In this document: positions 43,369 through 52,349 of the stretch, piece by piece | Layout: each line of letters starts with the position of its first letter | Position numbering within the stretch: position 1 is the first letter of the stretch | Source: Erythrobacter donghaensis | Lineage (GTDB): Bacteria; Pseudomonadota; Alphaproteobacteria; Sphingomonadales; Sphingomonadaceae | NCBI RefSeq assembly: GCF_002155425.1 | Contig: NZ_MUYG01000011.1 | Span: 62,001-126,000, forward strand | DNA: 64,000 nucleotides | Reading direction: 5' to 3' | Notes under the pieces: generated by a model | Told to the model about the DNA's origin: nothing | Database searches by the model: none | Seen by the model: only the letters and a program-made list of their open reading frames with translations | Translations under genes and position numbers: made by a program

Positions 43369-45354
43369 GTGGCGAGTGAGGACGGCACACCAATCGGTGA
43401 TCGCCCGCTGCTGTTCGTCAGCTATTCACGCGGGGATCTGCCACGCGCGCGCCCGGTGATCGATCTGCTCGAACAGGCCGGGTTCGATCCATGGTGGGAC
43501 GGGCGGCTGGAGGGCGGCGAGAATTACCTCAAGACCACCGAAGCCGCGCTCGAGAGCGCTGCCGCCGTGGTCGTGCTTTGGTCGGAAACCTCGACCCAGT
43601 CGCACTGGGTGCGCGACGAGGCACAGCGCGGGCGCGAGCGTGGTTGTCTGGTGCCGCTGTCGATCGACGGGACGATGGCGCCGCTCGGTTTCCGGCAATT
43701 GCAGCTGCTCGATATCAGCGGGTGGGACGGGTCGCCCGACAGCCCGGAAGCCGCGCGCATTCTGGTGGCGGTGCAGGCGAAGGCCGGGGCTGCGCCTGCG
43801 GCGCCCACACGCCCCGACACGCTGCTTCGCCCGCCTGCTCCTACACCGCCCGCCCCTGCATCGCCCGGCGGCCTTGCCCTGTCGCGGCGCACGCTGATGA
43901 TCGGCGGAGCGGGCCTTGCAGGCGGCGCGGGGCTGCTTGGTGCGTGGCAGTTCGGGATTTTCGGCAGCCCGGCCAATGCGGCGACCTCGATGGTGGTGCT
44001 GCCCTTTGCCAACCAGACCGGCGACCCCGACAAGAAGTATTTCTCTGACGGCATCGCCCGCGAGCTGCGCACCATCCTGTCGCGCAACCCGCGCCTCAAG
44101 GTCGCCGCGCCCACCTCCTCATCGGTCGAAGGCGAGGATGAATTCGCCTTGGGCCGCAAGCTGGGCGTGGCCCATGTCCTGCGCGGCAGCGTTCAGCGCG
44201 ACACGGATCGCGTGCGGGTGGGGGCTGATCTGGTGGCGGTCAAGGACGGCGAGGTCATCTGGTCGGAAAGTTACGACCGGGTGCTAAACGACGTTTTCGC
44301 GGTGCAATCCGAAATCGCCCAGACCGTCGCGGTCGCGCTTGTCGCCAAGGTCGCCGGGGCCAGCGAGGCCGAACGCGCCGCCGCAGCCCAACAGCAGATC
44401 GGCGGGACCACCAGTGTCGCGGCCTATGAAGCCTTCCTGCGCGGCCATGCCCTCTATGACCTGTCCGCCGGGTCCGAAAGCGACCGCGCCGCGCTGGCCC
44501 AGTTCGATGCCGCGATTGCCGCCGATGCGGATTATGCTGCCGCGCACGCGATGCGCTCCACGATGCTCGCCACGCTGGCCATCAATCTGGCGAGCGGAGA
44601 GGGTGAGCATGACGAGTTGTTCGATAGCGCCATTGCCGCTTCCGAGCGCGCGCTGGGGATCGAACCGCGACTGGCGCGCGGGCACCTGTCGCTCGGTTAT
44701 GCGCTGAGCCACGGACGGCTCGATCTGCCCGCTGCCCTTCCGCATTACCGTGCTGCCGAGGAGAATGCCAAGGGCGATGCCGATATCCTGCGCGCCGTGG
44801 CAAGCTACCTTGCCTATGGCGAAGATCCCGCCCGCGCACGCACCATGATCGCCGAGGTGCTCGCGCTCGACCCGCTCAACGCCCGCGCCTTCCGCACTGC
44901 GGGCTATATTTCGATCTTCGCGCGGCAGTATGGCGAGGTGATCACCCGCATGGAGCGGGCGCTTGCGCTCAACCCCAGCATCGCCAGTGCGCCATTCGGG
45001 ATCGCAATCGCGCGGCTGATGCAGGGTGATCCGGCAGGCGCGCTGGAGGCGGCTGAGGCCGAACCGGCCAAGGCCTTTGCGCTCACCGCCGCCGCCATTG
45101 CCCGGCACCAGCAGGGGGACAAGCCCGCAGCCGAGGCTGCGCTGGCCGAGCTTGTGCGCGCCTATGACGGCAGCCATTACCAGCAGGCCGAAGTCCACGC
45201 TCAGATGGGGCAACCGGCAGAAGCGCTGGCGCGGCTCGAAGTGGCCTATGCCAAGCGCGATCCGGGGCTCTTGTGGCTGCGCAACGATCCCCTGCTTGAT
45301 CCGCTGCGGAGTGAGCCGCAGTTCCTCGATTTGCTTAAGCGCCTCGGATCATGA
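43369..45354 (+). CDS. TIR domain - TolB-like - TPR protein
   Basis: This 661-aa protein begins with a TIR domain (about 13-140), with LLFVSYSRGD (box 1) and SETSTQSHWVRDE. E84 sits where TIR NADases have their catalytic Glu. A Pro-rich linker, then an R-R-T-L-M-hydrophobic segment (about 174-198) that looks like a TM or anchor helix, lead into a TolB-like/FlgO-type domain. Its markers are VVLPFANQTGDPDKKYFSDGI and VLRGSVQRDTDRVRV (about 205-325). The rest is TPR repeats (about 370-650). The TolB-like plus TPR half is usually attached to a winged-helix or adenylate-cyclase domain; here TIR takes that place. Start is GTG at 43369 after AAAGGGGGG. It is monocistronic and divergent from the SPFH operon. 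Confidence 0.88.
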   Translation: MASEDGTPIGDRPLLFVSYSRGDLPRARPVIDLLEQAGFDPWWDGRLEGGENYLKTTEAALESAAAVVVLWSETSTQSHWVRDEAQRGRERGCLVPLSIDGTMAPLGFRQLQLLDISGWDGSPDSPEAARILVAVQAKAGAAPAAPTRPDTLLRPPAPTPPAPASPGGLALSRRTLMIGGAGLAGGAGLLGAWQFGIFGSPANAATSMVVLPFANQTGDPDKKYFSDGIARELRTILSRNPRLKVAAPTSSSVEGEDEFALGRKLGVAHVLRGSVQRDTDRVRVGADLVAVKDGEVIWSESYDRVLNDVFAVQSEIAQTVAVALVAKVAGASEAERAAAAQQQIGGTTSVAAYEAFLRGHALYDLSAGSESDRAALAQFDAAIAADADYAAAHAMRSTMLATLAINLASGEGEHDELFDSAIAASERALGIEPRLARGHLSLGYALSHGRLDLPAALPHYRAAEENAKGDADILRAVASYLAYGEDPARARTMIAEVLALDPLNARAFRTAGYISIFARQYGEVITRMERALALNPSIASAPFGIAIARLMQGDPAGALEAAEAEPAKAFALTAAAIARHQQGDKPAAEAALAELVRAYDGSHYQQAEVHAQMGQPAEALARLEVAYAKRDPGLLWLRNDPLLDPLRSEPQFLDLLKRLGS

Positions 45355-45403
45355 TAGCACCGTCCTCGCGCTCAGCGAGGGCGTGAAACAGGGGGTTTAT
45401 CAC

Positions 45404-45634
45404 ATGAAGACACGCGTAACCTTTGCCCTGGTGTCGGCTGGCGCTCTGGCTCTGTCGGCTTGCGGCGGAAAGACTGAAGAGGCACCTGCGGCCGAGCCGA
45501 CCGCTGCCGAAACCGAAGCGATGACGGCCGAAACCCCGGCAGTCGATCCGGCCGAGGCTGCGGCCGAGGGCAATGACCCGACCAACAATCCCATTCCCCC
45601 GGCTGCCGGCGAAGCTGCCCCGGCTGCGGAGTAA
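45404..45634 (+). CDS. Small Ala/Glu/Pro-rich lipoprotein
   Basis: This 76-aa protein has a clear lipoprotein signal: MKTR charged start, hydrophobic VTFALVSAGALALSAC, lipobox LSAC with C20. The mature part of 56 residues is low complexity, dominated by A, E, P and T, and acidic, so it is probably unstructured. The ATG at 45404 lies 49 bp after the TIR-TPR stop, with a GGGGG run upstream. Similar short acidic lipoproteins are common in Sphingomonadales and have no assigned function. It ends just before a 13-bp stem-loop. Confidence 0.75.
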   Translation: MKTRVTFALVSAGALALSACGGKTEEAPAAEPTAAETEAMTAETPAVDPAEAAAEGNDPTNNPIPPAAGEAAPAAE

Positions 45635-45643
45635 TCCGTTCGC

Positions 45644-45675
45644 GATCCCTGCACGCCGCTGTGCGTGCAGGGATC
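45644..45675. terminator. Bidirectional stem-loop between convergent genes
   Basis: A perfect 13-bp inverted repeat, GATCCCTGCACGC (45644-45656) and GCGTGCAGGGATC (45663-45675), has a 6-nt loop. It lies between the small lipoprotein gene (+) and the convergent protease gene (-), whose stop codon it overlaps. There is no T-run on either side, so if it terminates it does so as a strong GC hairpin or with Rho. Confidence 0.65.
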
Positions 45676-47242
45676 AGCGACCCGCACGGTTGATCGCGCG
45701 CCACACTTCGGGCGGCAGATGCAGCGCGAGCCACTCCCGCACCGCCGGGTGCGTGACCCGCACGAAGCGGCTCGGGGTGTCGCCCTCGCCGCACTTGTTC
45801 GCGCTGCTGATCACGCCGATCAGCAGCGGTGTGCGCAGCGACCCGCCATCCAGCACCGTCGGACCGCCGCTGTCCCCGTCGCAATTGTGCTGGCCGCGCC
45901 GCTCGCTGGCGCAGAGCACCGAATCGCGCCGGATATCGGTGAAGCGCGTTTCTTCGGTGCAGGTCTTGCGATCCTGCAGCGACACCTGACCCTTCATCAG
46001 ACTGCTGGCGATATTCCGGGTTCGGAGCGATGTGCGCCCCCAGCCGAGCACGGTGGCCGGGGTATTGGGCGCGATCTCGCGTTGTTCGACCGGCATGGTG
46101 TCGAGCGTGACAGGCGCAATCCTGCCGCGCAGCGTGCCGCGCGATGTGGGCTTCGGCGCGATCTTTATAAGGGCAATATCCCAGGCCAGCGCCTTGCTGC
46201 GGGCGGTGCCGAGGAAGGCGGGGTGCGCATAGACGCCCGTGATGACGTGGGTGTTGCCTTCGGATTCGTCGAGCGGGTTCTGCACGCCCAGCCGCACCGT
46301 GTGCCCGCTGCCGACCCTGACCCGGCCGATGCTGTCTTCAAGGCAATGCGCCGCGGTCAGCACCCAGCCGGTCGCGATCAGCGATCCGCCGCAAAGCATC
46401 CGCCCTTCGAGCGCGACGCTTTTCGGGCGCCAGAGCATCGCCACCCAGTTGGCGGTGCCGGCGGGGACAGCGCCGCCGCGGTTGATGCGGACGATGGCCC
46501 GCTGGGGCCGATATTGGGTCTCGCTCTCATCATCGGTCAGCGCCGACTGATTGCCCTGCCACCCATCGTAACCGGCATCGCCGACGGGCGGTGTCGCGGG
46601 GGGAGGGAGGCGGCGGTTGTCATTGGCCATGGCCACTGCCCGATCATGGACGACATCTGGTTCCCTTGCGTCGACCATCGGGGCAGCGGGCGGTGGCAGC
46701 ATCCGGGGGGCGGGCGGCGCGAGGATATCGCAGGCGACCTCGTCACCCCCGCGGCACAGGCGCTGGTAGAGGCTGCGCGCGCGCTCGGGATCGGGGGCGA
46801 GACGCTCGCCCGAGTCAAGCTCGCCCGCCAGCAAGGCGCAGGTCGGCCGCGATCCCATGTCGCAGGCGCGCGCGAGATAGGGCCCGGTCAGCGCCGGATC
46901 GGCCTCGGCCGCGCCGATGGTCTGCGCCACGAGCAGCATTTCGCCGACGATGCCGCAGATCTCCGCCGCCTCGTTCACCGAGGCCGGCGCGTCGCACACC
47001 GGGCGCAGCAGCGCCAGCGCACGGGCGCGATCGCGGTGGAGGGCGTAGGGTTCGGCCAGTCGCCGCCCGAGCGTGACGCAGGCGCTGCGGTCGCCTCGCT
47101 CGCACGCCTTGGACAGGGCTCGTTCCTCGCGCGGATCGAGTTCGCCCGATGTCTCTCCGGTCTGCATCGCCAGGGCTGGCGACGCTGCCAGCGCCATCGC
47201 CGCCCACATCCAGCCTGCCAGAGCAATATTCCGCCAGCCCAT
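45674..47242 (-). CDS. Secreted Sel1-like-repeat / trypsin-family serine protease, copy 2
   Basis: This 522-aa protein has a signal peptide (MGWRNIALAG to ASPALA, about 25 residues). Cys-paired Sel1-like repeats (about 35-185) have patterns such as ACERGDRSACVTLG and ACDMGSRPTCALL, each with two Cys. After a Pro-rich linker comes an S1 trypsin domain (about 255-515). The catalytic triad is complete: H299 (TAAHC), D355 (WDIAL) and S458 (GDSGGP). The Cys spacing resembles disulfide-clasped Helicobacter Hcp-type Sel1 repeats, consistent with periplasmic or extracellular folding. The frame extends upstream, but the ATG at 47242 has GGGGGAGA about 6 nt ahead and creates the signal peptide. It lies 70 bp downstream of a larger paralogue. 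Confidence 0.87.
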   Translation of the reverse strand: MGWRNIALAGWMWAAMALAASPALAMQTGETSGELDPREERALSKACERGDRSACVTLGRRLAEPYALHRDRARALALLRPVCDAPASVNEAAEICGIVGEMLLVAQTIGAAEADPALTGPYLARACDMGSRPTCALLAGELDSGERLAPDPERARSLYQRLCRGGDEVACDILAPPAPRMLPPPAAPMVDAREPDVVHDRAVAMANDNRRLPPPATPPVGDAGYDGWQGNQSALTDDESETQYRPQRAIVRINRGGAVPAGTANWVAMLWRPKSVALEGRMLCGGSLIATGWVLTAAHCLEDSIGRVRVGSGHTVRLGVQNPLDESEGNTHVITGVYAHPAFLGTARSKALAWDIALIKIAPKPTSRGTLRGRIAPVTLDTMPVEQREIAPNTPATVLGWGRTSLRTRNIASSLMKGQVSLQDRKTCTEETRFTDIRRDSVLCASERRGQHNCDGDSGGPTVLDGGSLRTPLLIGVISSANKCGEGDTPSRFVRVTHPAVREWLALHLPPEVWRAINRAGR

Positions 47243-47312
47243 TTTCGGTCTCCCCCAAACCGCTCCCGAATATGCCTTTTCTCCGGTGTCCGGGCAAGCA
47301 GCAGGCATTGGG

Positions 47313-49634
47313 CTACCGCAGGCCCGGCAGGTGCGAGGTGAGCCAGCTCTGTACGCGGGGATGCGCGATCCGGGTGAAGCGGCTCGGCACGCCTGTGGTC
47401 CCGCATTTGACCCCGCTGCTGACCACGCCGATCACGGTCGGCCCCATTCCGCTATCGCCATAGGTGATGAGCGGCCCGCCGCTGTCGCCGAAACAGGCCT
47501 GCTGGCCTTGCCGACCGGCAGCGCACAGCACGGCATCGCGGCGGGTGTCGCGCATCGCGGTCAGTTCGGTGCAGCGTTCCGAGGCCTCGAGCTCAAGCCG
47601 CGCCCCGCGCAACTCGCTCGGGGTCGCCCCGCCCTCGACCGCGGTCCGTCCCCAGCCGAAGGTATAGGCCGGCATCCGCGCCTTGATCACGCGCTGGGCA
47701 GGCGGCTTGCGATCGAGCCGGATCGTCGCGATCGACCGCACCGGACCGCCCTCCTTGCGCCCGGCGCGCGGATCATATTGCACCAGCGCAATATCATAGA
47801 CCCAGGTCGAGCGTGTGAAGCTGGGGTGCGGGATGACGTTCAGGATCGGGTAGGAAAAGCCCTCGTTCGCCAGAGGGTTGTAGACCCCAAGCCGGATACG
47901 GTGCCCGCTGCTGCGCACGCCGTAACGCACGCCGTCAATCTCGTCGGTGAGGCAGTGCGCGGCGGTCAGCACCCAGCCGGGCCGGACCACGGCGCCGCCG
48001 CACAGCACCCGGTCGGCCATCGCCAACCGCCGCCGCCCCAGTGTCTCGGGGCGCCACAGCAGCGCTTGCCACGGTGCGCTGCCGACCTTGGCGACGAAGC
48101 CATTGATGATCGCGGAGACCCTTGAACAGACCGTGTCGGTGTAGGTCGCGCCGCGGAAGGTGACTTCGGTGGTGGTGCAGGCCTGCGCCTCCATTTCCTC
48201 TTCGCGCAGCCGCTGCGCTTCCATCTCGGCCTGCATCATCGCGGCGATTTCCTCGTCCGAATATACAGGCGGGGGCGTGTCGGCAGAGGCCATCAGCAGT
48301 GGCGGATCGGGGATGATGCGGCTGGCATCGCGCAGACCGTCGCACGCCTGAGAATCGCCTTCGCCGCACAGACGCTGATAGATCGCCAGCGCGCGCGGCA
48401 TGTCGGCGGGCAGGGCGGTGCCCTCGGCCAGCAGGTTGGCGAGCCGCCAGCAGGCCTGATCCCATCCGAAAGCGCAGCCCCGGAAAAACCACGCCTCGAT
48501 CCGCGCGGGATCGAAGCCGGAAACCCCCGCCGCGATCTGGGTCAGCGCCCGCTCGCCCGCAAGAATGCAGATGTCGCCGAGCATGTCACCGGATGACATC
48601 GTCTCGCAGGCGATGCCGCGCAGCCTCGCAGCGCGGGCGGGGTCTTCGAGCGGGCCGCTATCCTCTTCATAGACCTCGGCCAGCAGCAGGCAGACGTCAG
48701 CCGCGCCGTCGGCGCAGTCCCGATTGAGCGCCGCTTCCTCGCGCATGACCCGCGCGGTGTCACAAGACCAGCTGACGCTTGCGCAGGCCTTGTCGAACAG
48801 CGCGGAGGCCTGGATGCGCGGATTATCGCTGCTGCCGCCCCCGTCCCATTCGCCGCGCATCAGCGCCGTGCCGAGCGCGTTGCACACCGCGCCATCGCCG
48901 GCCTCGCAGCCCAGCAGCTGATAGGCGCGGCTGCGCGGATTATCGCCGTCGTCGTCGTCCCGCCAGTATCGCGCCAAGGCCCTGCAGTCGCGCGCCGCGC
49001 CGGCGCGGCACTGGCGGTCGTGCAGGGCAAGCCCCTCGGCGCGCTCGTCCGGCGTGCGTTCGGGCTGTGTCAGCCGCAGGGCGAGGTTGTAGCAGCTTTC
49101 GGCCATTCCGCGCGCGCAATTGGCGCGGCGCAGCACCGTGGCGGCTGCGGGGTCGGCGGTGCCGAGCGCCCCGCTCTCGATATTGTCTGCCTGCTCCTCG
49201 CAGGCCTCATCCACGCCCAGCGCGCAAGCGCGAACGAAGATCCACGCCGTGCGATCCCAGGTGAAGCGGTCATCGGCGAAGCGCACCAGCTTGCCCAGTC
49301 TGAGGCACGCGTCGCCATCGCCGCCGTCGCAGGCCTCGCGGTAGAGCAGTTCGGCCACCGGGCGGTTCTGCGGGCGTCCTGCCCCCATGGCAAAGGCGGT
49401 GCCGAGTGCGTTGCATCCCGCCATCTCGCCCGCATCGCAGCGCATCGCGGCGGCGTCAGCGGCGGCGGTGTCGCGGGCGAGGATTTCGGGAAGCGGGTCG
49501 GGCTTGGCCCGCTGATAACCATCGGAAGGATAGCTGCGCGGCACGGGCGCATCGAGGGTCTGCGCCGCCGCCGGTGAGGCCATCAGGGCAAGGCCGATCA
49601 GCCCCCCCAATAGTGCTCTCCACTGTGTGCCCAT
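47313..49634 (-). CDS. Secreted Sel1-like-repeat / trypsin-family serine protease, copy 1 (long)
   Basis: This 773-aa protein has the same architecture as its downstream neighbour but a longer array. It has a signal peptide (ALLGGLIGLALMASPAAAQ), then about ten Cys-paired Sel1-like repeats (about 45-440; for example ACDGGDGDACLRLG, NCARGMAESCYNLA, GCEAGDGAVCNALG). An acidic/Gln coiled-coil-like segment (about 455-480) precedes the S1 domain (about 505-770). The triad is H560 (TAAHC), D614 (YDIAL) and S718 (GDSGGP). An open frame continues far upstream, but the ATG at 49634 gives the signal peptide and carries GGGAG immediately upstream within a hairpin. The two genes form a tandem duplicate pair. 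Substrate unknown. Confidence 0.87.
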   Translation of the reverse strand: MGTQWRALLGGLIGLALMASPAAAQTLDAPVPRSYPSDGYQRAKPDPLPEILARDTAAADAAAMRCDAGEMAGCNALGTAFAMGAGRPQNRPVAELLYREACDGGDGDACLRLGKLVRFADDRFTWDRTAWIFVRACALGVDEACEEQADNIESGALGTADPAAATVLRRANCARGMAESCYNLALRLTQPERTPDERAEGLALHDRQCRAGAARDCRALARYWRDDDDGDNPRSRAYQLLGCEAGDGAVCNALGTALMRGEWDGGGSSDNPRIQASALFDKACASVSWSCDTARVMREEAALNRDCADGAADVCLLLAEVYEEDSGPLEDPARAARLRGIACETMSSGDMLGDICILAGERALTQIAAGVSGFDPARIEAWFFRGCAFGWDQACWRLANLLAEGTALPADMPRALAIYQRLCGEGDSQACDGLRDASRIIPDPPLLMASADTPPPVYSDEEIAAMMQAEMEAQRLREEEMEAQACTTTEVTFRGATYTDTVCSRVSAIINGFVAKVGSAPWQALLWRPETLGRRRLAMADRVLCGGAVVRPGWVLTAAHCLTDEIDGVRYGVRSSGHRIRLGVYNPLANEGFSYPILNVIPHPSFTRSTWVYDIALVQYDPRAGRKEGGPVRSIATIRLDRKPPAQRVIKARMPAYTFGWGRTAVEGGATPSELRGARLELEASERCTELTAMRDTRRDAVLCAAGRQGQQACFGDSGGPLITYGDSGMGPTVIGVVSSGVKCGTTGVPSRFTRIAHPRVQSWLTSHLPGLR

Positions 49635-49635
49635 G

Positions 49636-49660
49636 CTCCCGTTCCCCCGCCGAACGGGAG
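49636..49660 (-). promoter_or_regulatory. Hairpin covering the ribosome-binding site of the long Sel1-trypsin gene
   Basis: A perfect 9-bp inverted repeat, CTCCCGTTC (49636-49644) and GAACGGGAG (49652-49660), has a 7-nt loop. In the minus-strand mRNA it ends one base before the AUG at 49634 and contains the purine-rich GGGAG, so it would mask the ribosome site. It could alternatively be a DNA operator. Confidence 0.5.
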
Positions 49661-49784
49661 TATGCGCCCTTGGCGACGAGGGGTCAAACCGGGCGCGGCG
49701 GCGCTTCGGCGCTTGTGTCGGGTGTGCTCTCGCGCTTAAGCAAGGGCATGGCCTGCACCGGGGCGTGCGGGCGGGGGAGATGAC

Positions 49785-51794
49785 GTGGTGATGCCTGATC
49801 CGGGGCCGCAATCCGGCCTGCCAGCCCTGATCCGCGATAGCTGGCAGCCGCATCTGGCGCTGGGGATCACGGGGCACCGCGCCACCAACCCCACTTATGG
49901 CGCCCACGCAGCCGCGATTGCCGCCGCGCTGGATGCCTTGTTTGCGCAGATCGAGGCGATGGCCGCCGCTTTGCCCGGCGCGCGCGGGGCGGTGCGGCTG
50001 CACAGCCTGCTGGTCGATGGCACCGATCAGGTCGCCGCCGAAAGCGCGCTGGCGCAGGGCTGGGAACTGGCTGTGCCTTTGCCCTTCGGCGCGGCGCTCA
50101 ATTGCGCGATCAATGCCCATCCCCGCACTCTCGCCGATGCCGATGCGCTGATATCGGGCGGCACGGCCAGCGATCCGGCCGTCGAGGCCAAGGCCGCGGC
50201 GATCCGCGGCGTGATCGGCAGGGCGCAGCGGTTCGAACTGGCCGATCGCGATACCGAAATCGCAAGCCTGTGGCGCAGGACCCTCTCCCATCCCGATGAC
50301 AGTACGGCGCAGCGGGCGTTCGATGCGCTGGCGTCGGACAATGTCGCGCTCGCCGGGCGGGTGATGATCGAGCGGGTCGATCTGATGATTGCGGTGTGGG
50401 ACGGAAAGGTCGCCAATCTCCCCGGCGGCACCGGCCACACGGTCACCGCCGCGCTGACGATGGGCGCGCCGGTGTTGCTGATCGATCCGGCGCGGCCTGC
50501 CACGTGGCGCATCCTCACCCGGCCCGAGGAACTCGCCCAGCCGGTCGATCCGGCGGCGACACCCGACATGGCCCGGCTCGAAGCGATCATCCGTGCGGCG
50601 GTGCTCGCCGAAGGGTGGGAGCCTGCCGATCTGGCGCGCGAGACCTGGCGGCCGCGCTCAAGCCCCTTCTTCGGCCTTTATCGCCGGATCGAGCGGGTGT
50701 TCGGCGAGGGCGGATGGTTCGGTTCGCTGAGGATCAGCTACGAAACGCCGGGGGTAATCGCCAGCGGCAGCGGCGCGCCGGTGCTTGCCGCTGCCGAGGC
50801 CATGCCCGGCGGCGATCCCGCCGTCGCGCGCCAGCTGGGTGAAGCGGTGCTGCCGATGTTCGCCTGGGCCGATGGCATCGCCAACCGCCTCGCCGATGCC
50901 TATCGCAGCGGGATGACCGTCAATTTTGTGCTGGCGGCGCTGGCGGTGATGGTCGGGCTGGCTTACCTGCCCTTGCGGATGGTGGAGGTCAAATGGGCCT
51001 TCGCGCTGGTCGAATTGCTGCTTCTGGGCGGCATTCTGGCGATGACGGCGGCCGGATCGCGCTGCGGATGGCACCGGCGCTGGTTCGCGATGCGGCGCGT
51101 AGCGGAATATCTGCGCCATGCGCCCGCGCTGCTGCTGCTGGGTGTGGCGCGATCGACCGGGCGCTGGCCCCGAAGCCGGCAGGGAAGCGGGCATGGTAGC
51201 GGGCAGGGCGGGGCGGACTGGCCCGAACATTTCGCCCGCCATGCGCTGCGCGATGTCGGCCTGCCGCAGGTGGCGGTAACGCGCGACTATCTGCGCGCGG
51301 GCCTTGCCGGAGCGGTGCTGCCTCACGTCACCGCGCAGGCCGCCTATCACGAGTTCAAGGCGCACCGGCTGGAGCGGGTGCACCACCGGCTCGACAAAGC
51401 GGCGGAGACCTGTTTCGTGCTCGCGGTGGCGGCGGTGACGGCCTATCTGGTGCTCAAGGGTGCGGGGGCGGCGGGCCTCGTCCCGAAGGCGCTGGCGAGC
51501 GATCTGTCGCCGGTCTTCACCTTCTTCGGCGTCGCCTTCCCGACTCTGGGCGCCAACCTTTCGGGCATCCGCTATTTCGGCGACTTCGAACGCTTCGCCG
51601 CCATCTCGCGGGTGGCGGCGGACAAGCTGCGCGAGATCGAGGCGCGGATCACCCTGTTGCTGTCCGGCACCGACAGCGCGCTCACCTATGCCGCGACCGC
51701 CGATCTGATCCACGCGCTCGACGAAGCCGTGGTCGAGGAGATCGCCAGCTGGCAGGCGGTGTTCGGCGCCAAGCACCTCGCACTGCCCGCGTGA
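49785..51794 (+). CDS. SLOG-like nucleotide-sensor domain fused to membrane domain
   Basis: This protein of about 669 aa has an N-terminal Rossmann-like domain (about 20-290). Its landmarks are LALGITGHR (27-32 core), LHSLLVDGTDQVAAESALAQGWELAVPLPF, RVDLMIAVWDG and GAPVLLID. That sequence of motifs is typical of SLOG/TIR-like ligand or nucleotide-binding folds. The C-terminal part has a hydrophobic pair (about 376-425), a basic linker and further hydrophobic helices (about 545-590), ending with a long amphipathic helix. The design resembles the SLOG-SLATT membrane effectors predicted for nucleotide second-messenger systems. I cannot show a specific match. Start: GTG 49785, GTG 49788 or ATG 49791, all behind GGGGGAGA at 49773-49780. 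Confidence 0.7.
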   Translation: MVMPDPGPQSGLPALIRDSWQPHLALGITGHRATNPTYGAHAAAIAAALDALFAQIEAMAAALPGARGAVRLHSLLVDGTDQVAAESALAQGWELAVPLPFGAALNCAINAHPRTLADADALISGGTASDPAVEAKAAAIRGVIGRAQRFELADRDTEIASLWRRTLSHPDDSTAQRAFDALASDNVALAGRVMIERVDLMIAVWDGKVANLPGGTGHTVTAALTMGAPVLLIDPARPATWRILTRPEELAQPVDPAATPDMARLEAIIRAAVLAEGWEPADLARETWRPRSSPFFGLYRRIERVFGEGGWFGSLRISYETPGVIASGSGAPVLAAAEAMPGGDPAVARQLGEAVLPMFAWADGIANRLADAYRSGMTVNFVLAALAVMVGLAYLPLRMVEVKWAFALVELLLLGGILAMTAAGSRCGWHRRWFAMRRVAEYLRHAPALLLLGVARSTGRWPRSRQGSGHGSGQGGADWPEHFARHALRDVGLPQVAVTRDYLRAGLAGAVLPHVTAQAAYHEFKAHRLERVHHRLDKAAETCFVLAVAAVTAYLVLKGAGAAGLVPKALASDLSPVFTFFGVAFPTLGANLSGIRYFGDFERFAAISRVAADKLREIEARITLLLSGTDSALTYAATADLIHALDEAVVEEIASWQAVFGAKHLALPA

Positions 51795-51806
51795 CGTGGC
51801 GCGGCC

Positions 51807-52349
51807 TCAGCCCAGCAGCATTACGTTCATCAGCCGCCCCGGAATGAGGAAGGCGGCAAGGCCGGGCAGCATCAGCGCAGTGAGGTAGGTGAACACGAGA
51901 TGCCGCTTGTGCGCCTGAATGTCGCCGCGCCGCGCCGTCGCCACGACCTTCCATGCGGCATGGAAGGTCATCGGCACGAACAGGTGGATCCAGCTGAATC
52001 CGCCGGAGGACTGGATGAAGATCGCCGAGGTCGCGGTGATCAGCATCAGCACCAGCCAGACCTTGCCCAGCTGCTTGTGCAGCGTGGTGCCCTTTTTCGC
52101 CAACAGCAGCCAGCCGCCGAGCGGGATGGTCGGCAGGACGGCGGCGACATGGATAATGATCGGCAGTTTGTTGTAGTGGTGGAGGTTCTCGACCATCCCC
52201 AGCATCGCTTTGCCCAGCGCCACGACCACGGCAAAGCTCATCGTGAAGCAGGCGAGGCTGACAGCGGTGCGGGCGATGGGCCCGATGTCGAAGGCGGCGG
52301 CGGGCTTCGGCGCACTGCGGGTGATGAAGGGCAGGGTGAGGGTGGTCAT
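51807..52349 (-). CDS. DUF2306-type multi-pass membrane protein
   Basis: This 180-aa protein has four hydrophobic segments (about 25-47, 63-83, 95-115, 150-172). Motifs HYNKLPIIIHVAAVLPTIPLGGWLL, HKQLGKVWLVLM and SWIHLFVP are those of DUF2306 membrane proteins. The repeated His near helix ends suggests possible haem or metal ligation, which is inference. The ATG at 52349 has AAGGAGA about 9 nt upstream. It is divergent from the LytTR regulator gene across a 164-bp gap, so the two probably form a regulator/membrane-protein pair. Confidence 0.82.
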   Translation of the reverse strand: MTTLTLPFITRSAPKPAAAFDIGPIARTAVSLACFTMSFAVVVALGKAMLGMVENLHHYNKLPIIIHVAAVLPTIPLGGWLLLAKKGTTLHKQLGKVWLVLMLITATSAIFIQSSGGFSWIHLFVPMTFHAAWKVVATARRGDIQAHKRHLVFTYLTALMLPGLAAFLIPGRLMNVMLLG

